Of a stretch of 64,000 nt of DNA, positions 26,901-35,539 are shown one piece after another. A program made the translations under genes and the position numbers. The notes under the pieces were generated by a model. It was not told the DNA's origin and made no database searches. It was given only the letters and a program-made list of their open reading frames with translations. Origin of the DNA: Gigantopelta aegis (Eukaryota; Mollusca; Gastropoda; Neomphalida; Peltospiridae); assembly GCF_016097555.1 (NCBI RefSeq), contig NC_054704.1, positions 24,925,736-24,989,735 of the forward strand. The letters run 5' to 3'. Position 1 is the stretch's first letter, and each line of letters begins with the position of its first letter.

Positions 26901-29900
26901 CACACAATTCTTTATAAAAACTGTAGGTGTGTTTCTATGAAGTTATGCTAATTAATGTGAGGCGAGATTGCAGCTTTAAAAAAAAACAGGAGAAAATGTC
27001 CATGCAAGAAACAAGCAAAACAATGTAATTGTGGGTGAGAGTTCGCTAGTCATAATGTATTCGGGCTAGATTCACCTCCAATATTTGACACATGGTCAGT
27101 TATAACAAAACACAATTTCAGCAACTTAGGCCCTAATATTTATTTTTAAAAACTAAAACACATGTCACATACTAGGCAGTGCCACCTTGAAGCGATGCAT
27201 TATGGGATTGATAAAATGGCTGCCGCCATGACTGCTGAGACAACCCTGGTTAGGACGCCTTGCGCTCAAATGCGCTAGGGTGAAATGACTTGAAACTTCA
27301 AAGAAAACATAGAAATAGGTATCAATTTAACAATTGAATATGTGAACTTGATGTGCTGAAGTATAGAAATATATTCAAAATCCATTTGAAGTTCAATGTT
27401 TTTCAAAGTACATTTAAAATATCACATTTCGTTATCAGTGACAAAATCGACCTTTCTCTACAATGAGCCACGTCTTGAACGCCTCAAAACACTTCTAAAA
27501 GAAGCCATTGACGTCAGATGTCGAGTTAAGACAAAATTATCATTATTAGCTGTAAAAATGGCCGCGACGTCATACTTTTTTGACGTCATTGACAGAGCTC
27601 TCTTGAAAATCGTTATTGGTGTAATTTTAACTGAATTACAAATTAAATAATTATATCTGTTGGAAAAGACGACATGTATGTACATCTATTTAATATCACT
27701 ACATTTAATTGGGAGGCTGTAATGTGTGTGTTGAAAAGTGAGTCATTTAAGCTGGTGGCAGATATGCAGCGCAAAGTGACGTCAAACTTTGTCATACCTA
27801 CCATTAGCTCCACATCTTGTCATTTCTGTCAAGTGTGGTACTCTGCATACGAAGTGGAGGAAACTACTACCAATTAACAAACATGGCTAGCTTGGACTGT
27901 AAAAATAAATGCCTACTTCCTGATGTAACATCATAATAAAATAAATTTACTGAAAACAAATGAGCATTTTTTTTTTTTTTAAATTTCATGTGTGATGTTT
28001 AAGTATATTTCGAATCTGCCAAGTTCAGTGAAGATGGGTTTTTTTCTCTTGTTCAATAAAATGTATGGGCTGGTCCAAACACAACATGATGTCTTATTTT
28101 TCAGGTATACAGCAGTTACTTCTTAATATAAAATCAGAATTATTTAGATCAACCGGTAACTGCAGTTATGTATTGTTAAAAACATAGTTTTTAGCATCTC
28201 ACCTTGTGGTTATCTTTTAGAGTATTGCCTAGACAAACGTCACACTTTTCACAATGAAAGAAATTTTCAGCACCACCTATTCTGAAAATATATAATAAGT
28301 ACATTAAATCTTCACTGTGCTATTACTGATAGCAATACATGTAAATTATATTCGTGTTCATGTCAATAGTAACAGTGGTATAGATGTTAAACCTATAGTT
28401 TACAGCAAAAAAATAAATTCAATGTTAATTCTACAGAATTTATTATTATGAGGGGGCAGGATCGATCCCCGTCAGTGGGCCCCATTGGGCTATTTCTCGC
28501 TCCATCCAGTGCACCACGACCGGTATATCAAAGACTGTGGTAAGTGCTATCCTGTCTATGGGATGGTGCATATAAAAGATCCCTTGCTGCTAATTGAAAA
28601 TAGCCCATGAAGTGGCGACAGCGGGTTTCCTCTCTCAATATATGTGTGGTCCTTAACCATATGTCTGACGCCATATAACCGTAAATAAAATGTGTTGAGT
28701 GCATCGTTAAATAAAACATTTCCTTCCTTATTATTATGACTGCTGTCACAACCATGGGATTCCAGAAAATATACACTTGCAACCCTGGCAATTAGGAAAA
28801 TGATTACGATAGTGATGTCCAATGAACAGTTATAATCGAAAATTGATTGTTTTGGCTCTACCAATGTAATAATTGATTCTAAAAATCCATAATCATTTGA
28901 GTGGGAAAAAGTTTGTTAACTGTCATTGTTCCTCCAGTTTAGATGGTAGAATTAATGTAAATATGGTGGGGTTTGGGTTTTGTTTTCATGCGAACACAAA
29001 GAAAAAAGATATTAAATAGATATTAAAGGTAACATTAGCCATTTGTATAATTTTTCCCAGTGAAGACAACAATAGGTACAATAGGCTTGAAATTCAGATT
29101 CTTCTCAAGTCAATATAATTCTAACCGACTGCTTAATCTAAAGTTAGTTGGCTGGTGCCAACCAATTATAAAGTCTGATGATGAAATTCCAACCGATTCC
29201 TAACACTAGACCACAGCAAAATATTTGCCACGAAAAAATTGTCTCCACTGCCTTTTCCATGGCAGTTTTGAGGTTAATATGTAAGAGAGCAGTTTAATTT
29301 CTTTATATTACAAAAATAAATAATTAACACAGAAAAATTAAAGAAAATTTTAAACACTGAAGCAGTTTTCACAGCATTGCGAGGGTTGTACATGAATGTA
29401 CAGTTTGTGATTTGCAGGCTCGTCCATTATATACTCTTCAAAAGAAGAAACGCAAAACCACATTGTCGTAACATTTGGAGAATTGATTTAATTATTGAAT
29501 GGTTAGTCCGATAATTACCAAATGTTGCAGGATTGTTCACAATTCACTCTAGTCCATTGTGAGTAAGTGATAGGACACACCACCAAGGTCAAGGTCATCT
29601 GGAGTCAATACCGGGTGTGGCCTCCGCGTGTGTTGACAACTGCCTGGCACCGCCTGCCCATTGAAGCAACCAGAGTACGGATGACGTCCCGGGGGATGGT
29701 GGCCCACTCGGCCTGCAAGGCTGCTACCAGCTCGGGCAGGGTCTGGGGCTGTGGTTGTCGCTGTCGGAGGCGTCGGTCCAACTCGTCCCATAGATGCTCA
29801 ATTGGGTTCAAATCCGGTGATATCGATGGCCAAGGAAGGACATTAATGTTGTTGTTCTGTAGGAAAGTCGTTGTGTGACGTGCTGTGTGAGGCCTGGCGT

Positions 29901-32900
29901 TGTCATGTTGGAACACTGCGTTGGCGTTGGCCATAACTGGAACGATGTGTGGCCGGAGGATCTGGTCAATGTAGCCCTGTGCATTCAGGTTGCCCTGCAC
30001 GTGGACCAGGTCAGTTCTGCCAGTGTGTGAGATGGCTGCCCACACCATGACACTACCCCCGCCGAATCTGTCCACTTCCTGCACGCAGTTTGCCGCATAA
30101 CGTTCACCACGACGCCTATACACGCGACATCTTCCATCATGACGTCGGAGCAGAAATCGGGACTCGTCACTGAACCACACCTGTCTCCATCGCAGTTGAG
30201 GCCATTGTCGATGAATCTGGCACCACTGCAGTCGGAGTCGACGGTGTTGTGGTGTTAAGATGACACCTCGAACTGGACGTCTGGCACGAATTCCTACCTC
30301 ACGTATGCGGTTCTGTGCGGTCTGGTCGGATATCCTGCGCAAACCTGGTATTGCTGCGGCTGTGGAGGTGGCAGTAGTCAATCGTTCCCGAAGGTGGCGT
30401 ACCCGGATGTAGCGGTCCTGCCCGGGGGTAGTGACCCGTGGTCGACCGGATCTATGGAGGTCACGTGTTGATCCATGTTGCTGGTAACGGTCCCACAGTC
30501 TGGAGATGGTGCTTGGGGACATATGGAATGCCCTGGCAACGGCCGTTCTGGATTCGCCTGCGTCTAGTCGGCCGATGGCATTGTTTCTCTGCGGTTCACT
30601 GAGACGTGGCATGTCCTGGATTGTCAACTGTCGGCCAGATACAGAGGCCAGGCAAGCGAACACCCTGCACTTTTATACTGTCGGTGTTCATGTTGCACGT
30701 GCAGACAACGCACGTGCAGTGGTGACATGGTTTGCACGTGGCTGCGTTTTTACGAATATTCACATTTTGGAACTTTATTGTACAGTAGCTGCGTTTTATC
30801 AAATGTAACCGTGGGAATGTGTTTGGGACATGCAATGACCTTATATTCACAAAGCATGAACCGGTAGGAAACATAAAATCGGAGTTATAACCCATTTGTA
30901 CCCTTTTGCGTTTCTTTTTTTGAAGAGTATATGTTTAACCTTCATTTTTACTTTCATTTTAATGTAACACTAACAGTGACATATTCATTATTATTTATTT
31001 ACTATCATTTTTTAAGGAAAATATTTAATAGGTTGGGGATTTTTATAACCAAAAGTAGTAGTATTTGACAATGAAACATTACGATTCAAACCTAGTGTCT
31101 AGTTCAGAGCATTCCCGAATGAACGTGGAACATTATAAAATAAACCAAAACATTTCATTTCGCCTATTTTTATCACACTAATCCTCCCATTTCTTCTGGG
31201 AAGGGAGAAGTCACAAATACAATTTAAAAAGTTGGTATTAAAAATGTTTTTACTATACATACCTGCATATACCACATCTATCACAATGAAACTGTTCTTT
31301 GTCTTTATCATCAAACAATCGGCAGATTTCACAAAAGTAGTTTCCAAATACAATTCCACATTTCTTGCACTTACTCCGAACCTAGTAAGAAAAAATAAAT
31401 ATATATATTAGTAAAACATAATGAAAATTGCAAGCAGCTGTGTGTACATTTGGATGTTTACTAAGGTCGATGACAGTCACTTTTTGCACCCTTGTTTCGG
31501 CTTCGTACACAATAGATAAAACATATTCAACGGTAATTTTCTTATATATTTGACAAAAGGTACTTTTATTTTGTTCTTCTTTTAAACCTTAAACTTAATA
31601 TTTTGTCCAGAATAATGGAAAATAAAAACATGCAGACCGGTAAATAGCACTGTCTGCTCACCATAGAATTTCAACAGGGGTCAAGGTTAGTAGACCAGTT
31701 TTTATTTTAATGAGGTGAAGCATTGCAATAATATAGCCAATTTTAAATTTTGATGACATCAGTATTCCAATGATGTCACTTTTCATCTCCTCACAATAAC
31801 CATTAACTGGGTACATGACGTTTCTGTTTTAAGAACGTTGGAAATATTCCAATGTAAAATTGCCATTGACAATTTTTTGTTTGAACATTACTAGTGCTCC
31901 TGAATGTATTTGTAGAAAATTATGTAATTAAAAAATTGTATCTTTTACGAAATACGGATTTCATTTCATTCTTTTCAAACTAATTCTGTGCTTATATATC
32001 CAATTAAGGTTCAAGCACGCTGTCCTGGGCACACACCTCAGCTATTTGAGCTGTCCAGGACAATGGGTTAGTGGTTAGTTGTTAGTGAGAGAAAAGAGGG
32101 TGTAGTTGTCTTATACCTACCCATAGAGTCGTTAAAACTCGCTCTGGGTGGGAGTCAGTACTGGACTGTGAACCCTGTACCTACCGGCCTTATGTCTGAT
32201 GGCTTAACGACGACACCACAGTGGCCGGTTATGGATTTCAAGTGAAATTATGGTAAGATGCGTTATATTTATTGTGTACGAAGCCAAAATAAGGGTGCGA
32301 AAAGTGAATGGTATATTTTGCACAATTTACCCCTTAGCAATATTATCTGATCAAAGTGCTTATTGGTCAATTTCTTGACAATCAATTCATAACTCTGTAT
32401 CTTCTCATCCCATTCCTGAGCTTTAAAAAACCCCAAGATTTTAACATCAGAAAATTGTGCTGCAAATTGCAACATAATACTGAACAAAATATTCCATACA
32501 ATGTACATCTACATGTATTTAAAAATTTATCAGTTACCATATCATTGTATGTTAACTTGAAAGAAAGATGAAGTTACATTTAACCCTACATGACCATGCT
32601 AACACAAACAGAGCAAAGACATTAATACACAAGGAGGAAAAACGGGAACCTCTTGTAACGTATCGCATTTGAGACACTTGATTGTTGTCACTTTTCTGCG
32701 ATCCATTTCATGCAATTCTTTCTCATCATGACAAACACGACAAATGTATTCCTTCTTGCAGCATGGAGCCTGAAAAATTAAACATTTTAACATACATTTG
32801 TACTTGTACATTAACAGGCATTTTAAGAGTACGGTTAAAGCAATAGATTGGTTTTTCCGATTGTCGCCCAGCAGTTTATGACGTTGCTGATAGATGGCGT

Positions 32901-34808
32901 AAACGTACGGCCGCCATTAAGGGAGTGAAATTCATGCAACAATAACATGTGACGGCACTGCAGCTGGGTGCAATTTCAGTCTTTATGACTTTTTGGAACG
33001 ATTTGCAAAAGCAAAACCAGCATCTCGGATAATTCAACCTTATTTAAAGATTGTATATTCATATAAATATCAGTGGAAATCTGTGAATGATTAAAAACAT
33101 AAATAATAAAGCACCTATATATGCCAATACAAAAGCATAGCGAATAAATTAAACACACGCAAGTGTAAATAATTTTGATGGTTATTAAGTGAAACTTTAC
33201 TGAATCAATTATGTACATTTGTAGAAAACGTGGTGTACCATTTAAAAAAACAAAAAACAAAGACTGACCTTAGATCTAGAATAGATGTCAATGTTGTCAC
33301 ATGTGGTCACATGGGGTTGAAGTGGGGCACAGTTAACACTGCCAAATATTTATCTCTTATTTATTTATTTATATTTTTTTTTATACATACGAGTTATTAT
33401 GATGATGTTAAATGTGTGCGATAAAATGATAAATAAATAATTTACTGATGTAACACACATGCATGCCACACCAAAAATTGCACCCACACCCATTTCGTCA
33501 AATTTTTTTATCATTATTTTATATTTTATTTATTTTTTAGTTTTATTAATATTAATTAATAAATAAATAATAATAATAAAAATAAATAAATAAAATAAAT
33601 TATTTATTTATTTATTTGCTATTATTTTATAATTATAATATATATTTTTTAAATTATTAATCTTTTGTTTCTTGGGGAAAAAAATGAAATTAATCATCCA
33701 CAATTATACAACACTAAATTACTAGAACGCTACAGAACGCTAAAGAAAGAAACCCGACAGCACCCACATTCAGCTACGCTTCGTGGCACTCCGTCGCAAC
33801 AATTGCAAAGCTCGGCAATCTATTTCGAGACGTAGACCACGTGATCGCGCACTGGGCGATTCCGCCTTGTGCAGCAGTTACAGGGGCCGTCTCATATCAA
33901 GCGAAGTTACAACATGGAAGAGTTGGCTAATGCCGTTTTGGATGAATTTGGATTTCATTACGTCATTAAACCAAAACAATTACACATTATTGATTCCATT
34001 TTGAATTTGAAGGATACATTTGGGGTGTTATCGACAGGATACGGCAAAAGTATGTGCTACGTACTGCCTCCTCTTATGAGATGACCCCTGTAACTGCTGC
34101 ACAAGGCGGAATCGCCCAGTCTCGAAATAGATCGCCGAGCTTTGCAATTGTTGCGACGGAGTGTCACGAAGCGTAGCTGAATGTGGGTGCTGTCGGGTTT
34201 CTTTCTGTAGTAAGTGTATTAGTGATTAATATGTGGATTTTTTTGTATCACTTAACTCGAAAATGATTGATGTAAAGGTATTTGACGTCAAACATAGGAT
34301 TGTTGTGGTATTAGAGCGGAACTCGTTGCCTACCGTTTGGTAGTCAGGAATTGCCAAAAAAATACATAGGTTGGTCTCTGACTGTAATGAGAGCGTGTTT
34401 ATGTCCAAATGTCCGTCTAGCTCTCTTACAGTCAGAGTACTCGGGCTAACCCACCCCGTGCAGGGAGAACGCTAAGTCAATACTTTTTTTTAACCACTTT
34501 CTTTCTACGTTAGTTCGGACTAACCTCCCACACAGACACACACTAAATCTGTTTATCACTGATTTACTGGTGTCAGTGGTAACTGATGGACTGATCATCT
34601 CACATCTGATGTCGTGATGGCAATGCCAATGTTTAGTACAGCTGCACTTATTATATGTAGGTTTCTCTACTGTACCAAATACAAATATAAGATTTCAACT
34701 AACAATCAGACAACATTTCCTGAAGTAATGTTCGCATCCTAGTTGATCTGATTCTGCATTTCCTTCAGAACTTTCTTCAATTTCAACCAAATTTTCTTTT
34801 GCCTCCAT
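11843..34808 (-). CDS. RCHY1: RCHY1/Pirh2 RING E3 ubiquitin ligase, 8 coding exons, 258 aa
   Basis: The human orthologue is a p53-induced E3 ubiquitin ligase that targets p53 and other substrates. Coding segments on the minus strand are 34808-34704, 32769-32650, 31381-31263, 28281-28203, 23792-23689, 22263-22234, 21138-20994 and 11917-11843. All introns are GT-AG and the phases join without a break. The product has three zinc modules. The N-terminal CHY finger starts at C25-E-H27-Y. A C3H2C3 RING uses C151, C154, C170, H172, H175, C178, C190 and C193. The C-terminal zinc ribbon has C229/C232 and C247/C250 and ends near GSYNT. Length is 258 aa against 261 in human as I recall it. The start ATG has A at -3 and G at +4. 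Introns hold two Tc1 elements, a solo LTR, two hAT copies and several SINEs. Domain order, spacing and phase leave little doubt about identity; ubiquitin-ligase activity is inferred from the family. Confidence 0.95.
11961..13150 (+). mobile_element. Solo LTR 2 (1190 bp) with 5-bp target duplication
   Basis: Starts TGTGACGG and ends CCATGACA, flanked by GCAAG at 11956-60 and 13151-55. It is an inverted-orientation relative of the LTR at 4876-6109. It lies in the last RCHY1 intron, with its left edge 43 bp from the exon 8 acceptor. Confidence 0.86.
13239..14069 (+). mobile_element. hAT-type non-autonomous element, copy 1 (831 bp)
   Basis: Termini CAGACCTGTCAA and TTGACAGGTCTG. The interior is the reverse complement of much of the element at 17171-19392. 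The candidate target duplication is imperfect: GGCCTGAT at 13231-38 against CGCCTGAT at 14071-78, offset by a base. A block of about 200 bp present in the other copy is missing here. No coding capacity seen. Confidence 0.75.
14321..14374 (+). repeat. (AATG)n microsatellite
   Basis: Eight AATG units, then AAAG/AATG variants. Confidence 0.9.
14457..14620. repeat. Palindromic repeat
   Basis: Long inverted arms: ACCAGTTATTATCAAATTTA and TAAATTTGATAATAACTGGT, with outer ends ATAAATAGAATAA and TTATTATCCTCTATTTAT. Confidence 0.82.
15030..15301 (-). mobile_element. tRNA-derived SINE, family C
   Basis: Reverse-strand head ACCGGCCTCAGTGGTGCAGT with tRNA-like boxes. The body has GCACGCTGTCCTGGGCACAC. 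A full copy in RCHY1 intron 7. Confidence 0.82.
15427..15560. mobile_element. Short pogo-type MITE with TA target duplication
   Basis: 134 bp. CAGTGAAACCCCTCTAAACC at the left and its inverse GAGAGGTTTCACTG at the right, with TA on each side (15425-26, 15561-62). Confidence 0.8.
15735..16066 (-). mobile_element. tRNA-derived SINE, family B (ATTTAC tail subtype)
   Basis: The tail subtype has CAACGCACTCAACACATTTT and ATATGGCGTCAGACATATGG; the head is as in the other family B copies. Confidence 0.83.
16112..16500. mobile_element. hAT-like TIR element
   Basis: Ends CAGCTGGGCAGTATTG and GGTATACCGCCCAGCTC are inverted. The interior is full of GGTATT-type motifs. No clear target duplication. Confidence 0.6.
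16508..16872. mobile_element. Palindromic element split by a nested TIR element
   Basis: With the nested 16574-16760 piece removed, the arms are inverted around a TGTCCTTCCCAAGCC centre. The outer ends resemble those at 14457, 8553 and 63402 (ATTCTATTTATTACC-like). Confidence 0.6.
16574..16760. mobile_element. 187-bp TIR element with 5-bp target duplication
   Basis: Ends CAGTGTTCGAGATTAA and TTAATCTCGAACACTG, perfect 16-bp inverted repeats, flanked by ACAAG (16569-73, 16761-65). The interior is rich in GGGATACCAG motifs. Confidence 0.85.
18002..19191 (-). mobile_element. pogo/Tigger-like element nested in the hAT copy
   Basis: Left end CAGTCAAACCTGTATATAAC and a matching right end GGTTCGACTA, inserted in the TA-rich middle of the hAT copy. 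The CAGTCAAACC terminus and the repeated ACGGYCACC motifs resemble pogo-type ends, and the transposase remnant inside supports that. Target-site bases are too TA-rich to resolve. Confidence 0.7.
18130..18395 (-). pseudogene. N-terminal fragment of pogo/Tigger (CENP-B-like) transposase
   Basis: Read on the minus strand from the ATG at 18395 the frame gives [20 protein letters not shown], a stop, then [20 protein letters not shown] and [20 protein letters not shown]. This is the CENP-B N-terminal helix-turn-helix layout, in which a K-E-K-G...IA..FGVG...ILK pattern precedes a basic linker. One in-frame TGA and the loss of the DDE catalytic region make it non-functional. Confidence 0.72.
20155..20275 (+). 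repeat. Dispersed repeat, empty-site copy
   Basis: ACTATTTTTGTGTGCAATTT and TAGAAAACAATTGG, then GAAAAAAGGTGTT. The same sequence surrounds the SINE at 36114-36415. Confidence 0.8.
20571..20792 (-). mobile_element. SINE family B, head missing
   Basis: Tail and body as at 1300-1584, ending at GGGCCCAGAAG, without the tRNA-like head. Confidence 0.78.
20994..21138 (-). CDS. RCHY1: RCHY1 coding exon 7 (aa 187-234)
   Basis: Encodes [10 protein letters not shown], the last RING ligands C190 and C193, then a helical linker with WKYMDEEI and MPDEYKD, and VLCRDCHK, the first zinc-ribbon pair. Compare human WRQLDDEV and MPSEYQ. Donor GTGAGT, ending in phase 0. Confidence 0.95.
21700..21793 (-). mobile_element. 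SINE family B, internally deleted
   Basis: The tail joins after AATCATCGG directly to GGATCGATCCTAGACCGACC; the middle is gone. Confidence 0.75.
22015..22193. mobile_element. Short TIR element, GGGCTAGC family
   Basis: GGGCTAGCTCTGCCACTC and CACCCAGTGCTAGCCC are inverted ends. Same family as 10069-10253. Confidence 0.62.
22234..22263 (-). CDS. RCHY1: RCHY1 coding exon 6, 30-nt microexon inside the RING
   Basis: Thirty bases encode TCYLSLLKT plus parts of the flanking codons R176 and G186, including RING ligand C178. Acceptor TTTGCAG and donor GTATGT are both good, and phase 2 to phase 2 continuity joins the RING exactly. Confidence 0.9.
22747..23041. mobile_element. Short TIR element in RCHY1 intron 5
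   Basis: CAGGGTTTCTAGA at the left and TCTAGAAGCCCTG at the right, flanked by CAGAT on both sides. Superfamily uncertain (hAT-like ends). Confidence 0.72.
23689..23792 (-). CDS. RCHY1: RCHY1 coding exon 5 (aa 142-176 start), first half of RING
   Basis: Encodes [20 protein letters not shown] and [13 protein letters not shown] ligands C151, C154, C170, H172 and H175. Acceptor TTTTTCAG and donor GTGAGT. Ends two bases into R176. Confidence 0.95.
24911..26515 (-). mobile_element. Tc1-like transposon 1 with TA target duplication
   Basis: A 1605-bp element with terminal inverted repeats of at least 26 bp (TACTACTCAAAAGAATTTAA at the left end) and TA on both sides (24909-10, 26516-17). It carries a full-length transposase on the minus strand and lies in RCHY1 intron 4 in the same orientation as the host gene. 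Confidence 0.95.
25124..26185 (-). CDS. Tc1-like DD34E transposase, 353 aa, intact
   Basis: A cut-and-paste transposase of the Tc1/mariner superfamily, predicted to bind the element's inverted repeats and insert at TA. The N-terminal part (about aa 13-120) is a paired-like double helix-turn-helix, with ERNRGRA-type [26 protein letters not shown] and an arginine-rich RPRSGRPR linker. The catalytic DDE domain follows: D in [10 protein letters not shown] in LQDDNSRPH and E in [15 protein letters not shown], with exactly 34 residues between the last two. The first ATG is used here; a second ATG at about codon 13 ([10 protein letters not shown]) is also plausible. There is no internal stop, so it could be functional or recently so. 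Expression is unknown. Confidence 0.95.
   Translation of the reverse strand: MRSCTVHTPNSTMVRLQLTIEDRGRAIAWLQDGNTQRNVALRLGVSQSVVGRLWQRYQATNSVRNRPRSGRPRSTTNREDRYMTNMALRQRTTTARRLRDNLRTATGTRVSDQTIRNRLRANKLRCRRQAVRPPLLPRHRTARRHWCTLHRRWQRVQWGRVMFTDESRFSLQFNDGRVRVYRRPRERFADVNVRQRHRFGGGSVMVWGGISIHHRTPLYVVDGNLNGIRYLNEIIRALVLPSLQQIGGGAVLQDDNSRPHRARVVTDFLRQQGIANMDWPAYSPDLAPIEHAWDELGRRVRDNHAPPANLHDLGQLLMAEWQAIPQEFFRRLINSMRQRCVECIRARGGFTHY
26566..26659 (+). repeat. G-rich tract next to Tc1-like transposon 1
   Basis: Many runs of four or more Gs separated by short T/C loops, able in principle to form G-quadruplexes. It lies 50 bp beyond the right end of the element. Confidence 0.85.
26660..28202. other. 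RCHY1 intron 4, right part
   Basis: Short open frames here (27396-27877) show no recognisable domain and contain TGACGTCA-like motifs and AAAATGGC scraps typical of degenerate repeats. I see no gene. Confidence 0.5.
28203..28281 (-). CDS. RCHY1: RCHY1 coding exon 4 (to aa 141)
   Basis: Completes R115, then encodes [18 protein letters not shown] and ends NHK, matching the FFHCLKCNLCL segment of human Pirh2. Acceptor TTTTCAG and donor GTGAGA, ending in phase 0. Confidence 0.94.
28449..28727 (+). mobile_element. tRNA-derived SINE, family B (ATTTAC tail subtype)
   Basis: Starts in the B box (GGATCGATCCCCGTCAGTGG) and ends TAAATAAAACATTTCC, in RCHY1 intron 3. Confidence 0.82.
29432..30929 (-). 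mobile_element. Tc1-like transposon 2 with TA target duplication
   Basis: A 1498-bp element in RCHY1 intron 3. Left end TACTCTTCAAAAGAAGAAAC, right end its inverse with a small difference in the A/T run. TA flanks lie at 29430-31 and 30930-31. Its inverted repeats and transposase differ clearly from those of Tc1-like transposon 1, so it is a separate lineage. Confidence 0.94.
29605..30663 (-). CDS. Tc1-like DD34E transposase, 352 aa, intact
   Basis: A second Tc1/mariner transposase, only distantly similar to the one at 25124-26185. Helix-turn-helix features are [12 protein letters not shown] and [13 protein letters not shown], then the basic linker [15 protein letters not shown]. Catalytic motifs are D in [12 protein letters not shown] in [11 protein letters not shown] and E in [14 protein letters not shown], with 34 residues between the last two. 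The likely true start is the internal ATG near codon 19 ([10 protein letters not shown]) rather than the first ATG, because the preceding residues look non-homologous. The base composition is GC-rich compared with the surrounding intron. No stop or frameshift. Confidence 0.95.
   Translation of the reverse strand: MFACLASVSGRQLTIQDMPRLSEPQRNNAIGRLDAGESRTAVARAFHMSPSTISRLWDRYQQHGSTRDLHRSGRPRVTTPGQDRYIRVRHLRERLTTATSTAAAIPGLRRISDQTAQNRIREVGIRARRPVRGVILTPQHRRLRLQWCQIHRQWPQLRWRQVWFSDESRFLLRRHDGRCRVYRRRGERYAANCVQEVDRFGGGSVMVWAAISHTGRTDLVHVQGNLNAQGYIDQILRPHIVPVMANANAVFQHDNARPHTARHTTTFLQNNNINVLPWPSISPDLNPIEHLWDELDRRLRQRQPQPQTLPELVAALQAEWATIPRDVIRTLVASMGRRCQAVVNTRGGHTRY
31263..31381 (-). CDS. RCHY1: RCHY1 coding exon 3 (aa 76-115 start)
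   Basis: Encodes [20 protein letters not shown] and [10 protein letters not shown], further zinc ligands between the CHY finger and the RING. Acceptor TTACTAG, donor GTATGT. It ends two bases into the arginine codon 115. Confidence 0.94.
31955..32229 (-). mobile_element. tRNA-derived SINE, family C
   Basis: Same body and head as 15030-15301, in RCHY1 intron 2. Confidence 0.82.
32650..32769 (-). CDS. RCHY1: RCHY1 coding exon 2 (aa 36-75), CHY zinc finger
   Basis: Begins with [16 protein letters not shown] and continues through [13 protein letters not shown], the core of the CHY finger, closely matching vertebrate Pirh2. Exactly 40 codons after a strong TTTTTCAG acceptor. The donor (GTTCCC) is weak, but it keeps the 11-residue Cys-to-Cys spacing seen in human once joined to exon 3. 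Confidence 0.93.
33744..34206 (+). mobile_element. TIR element carrying a RecQ-like helicase start, in RCHY1 intron 1
   Basis: 463 bp with near-identical inverted repeats of about 130-150 bp. The left arm begins AGAAAGAAACCCGACAGCAC, and its inverse ends at 34206. The left arm has an extra run of about 20 bp (GTAGACCACGTGATCGC) absent from the right. The centre is a short coding remnant. It looks like an internally deleted derivative of a larger DNA transposon that carried a helicase. Target duplication not clear. Confidence 0.75.
33914..34084 (+). pseudogene. RecQ-like helicase N-terminal fragment (56 aa)
   Basis: From ATG 33914 the frame reads [20 protein letters not shown], then [10 protein letters not shown] and [20 protein letters not shown], followed by a stop. 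This is motif 0 (a KPKQ glutamine motif) and the Walker A P-loop (STGYGKS) of a superfamily 2 RecQ-type helicase. Everything after motif I is missing. It belongs to the surrounding TIR element, not to RCHY1 or RMI2. Whether it is translated is unknown. Confidence 0.7.
34704..34808 (-). CDS. RCHY1: RCHY1 coding exon 1 (aa 1-35)
   Basis: Encodes the start methionine, an acidic and poorly conserved leader (aa 2-23), then GCEHY at 24-28, the first ligands of the CHY zinc finger. The upstream context is A-rich with A at -3. It ends in phase 0 at a GTTAGT donor. The 5' UTR and promoter are not resolved. Confidence 0.93.
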
Positions 34809-35314
34809 TTTTCTTTTTTCTCTCGCAATATCGCGCTTATGATATTAACAAATAGTAATCTTTGAAAATAATTAATTCAAGAATAGTTTATTTAAAAACA
34901 AACTATGCATATTAATGACAGGTATAATAAAATATAATAGAATAGTTGTGTAATAAATGTGATACTGTGTCTTTATCCCTTTTTTGTTTAGATATAAGCA
35001 CATTCTCGCGCTAAATTTAGATTTGTTTTCTAGATGACTTTTTCTTATGCATTGCTCGAGTTTGTAAATTGTAAGTATTTTTAGGAAACTAATGTTTGTT
35101 TAACGCCTAGCACGCAAAGCCAGACGCGGCGAAAGCTCAGCACCGCGAGCGACGCTGGTGCCAACTCACGCAAAGGGTGTTGGGGCGGGTGGGGTAGGGG
35201 GAAGGTGAAGGGTATGACTAGTCTACAGTCCGTTTCATCCTACAATAAATAAATAAATTGTAATTTTCGTTTTGTTTGACGTTTGAAGAAATGTAAAAGT
35301 GTTTTGGAAATTTA

Positions 35315-35520
35315 AAACATATGTCATGTCATGTCATAGGGTTTTACGTGCACATTCAGAACAAGCTATTATAGCGCACGCCTGTCGTGGACACAAGAAC
35401 CGGCCTTGGCCGGCTCCTCCGTCCATGACAGGAAAGGTAGGGGGAGGGGAGAGGAAGGACCGCCTGCACTGGCAGGTGCAAGGGAGCACCAGCAGCCCGA
35501 TCAAATCGGTAGCAGGCGGG
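35315..35520 (+). repeat. GC-rich dispersed repeat
   Basis: AGGGTTTTACGTGCACATTC through GGTAGCAGGCGGG. It looks like a common invertebrate repeat and ends at a G run that abuts the TIR element at 35540. Confidence 0.4.
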
Positions 35521-35539
35521 TGGGGGGGGGGGGGGGGTG

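Noticed and set aside
27396-27877. Possible small gene on the plus strand in RCHY1 intron 4
   Set aside because: No recognisable domain, no splice support, and repeat-like composition.
29567-29878. Plus-strand open frame over Tc1-like transposon 2
   Set aside because: Antisense shadow of the transposase.
33914-34084. RecQ-like helicase fragment near RMI2 as a possible BLM partner gene
   Set aside because: RMI2's partner is a RecQ helicase, but this fragment is enclosed by transposon inverted repeats and stops after motif I. The proximity is taken as coincidence.
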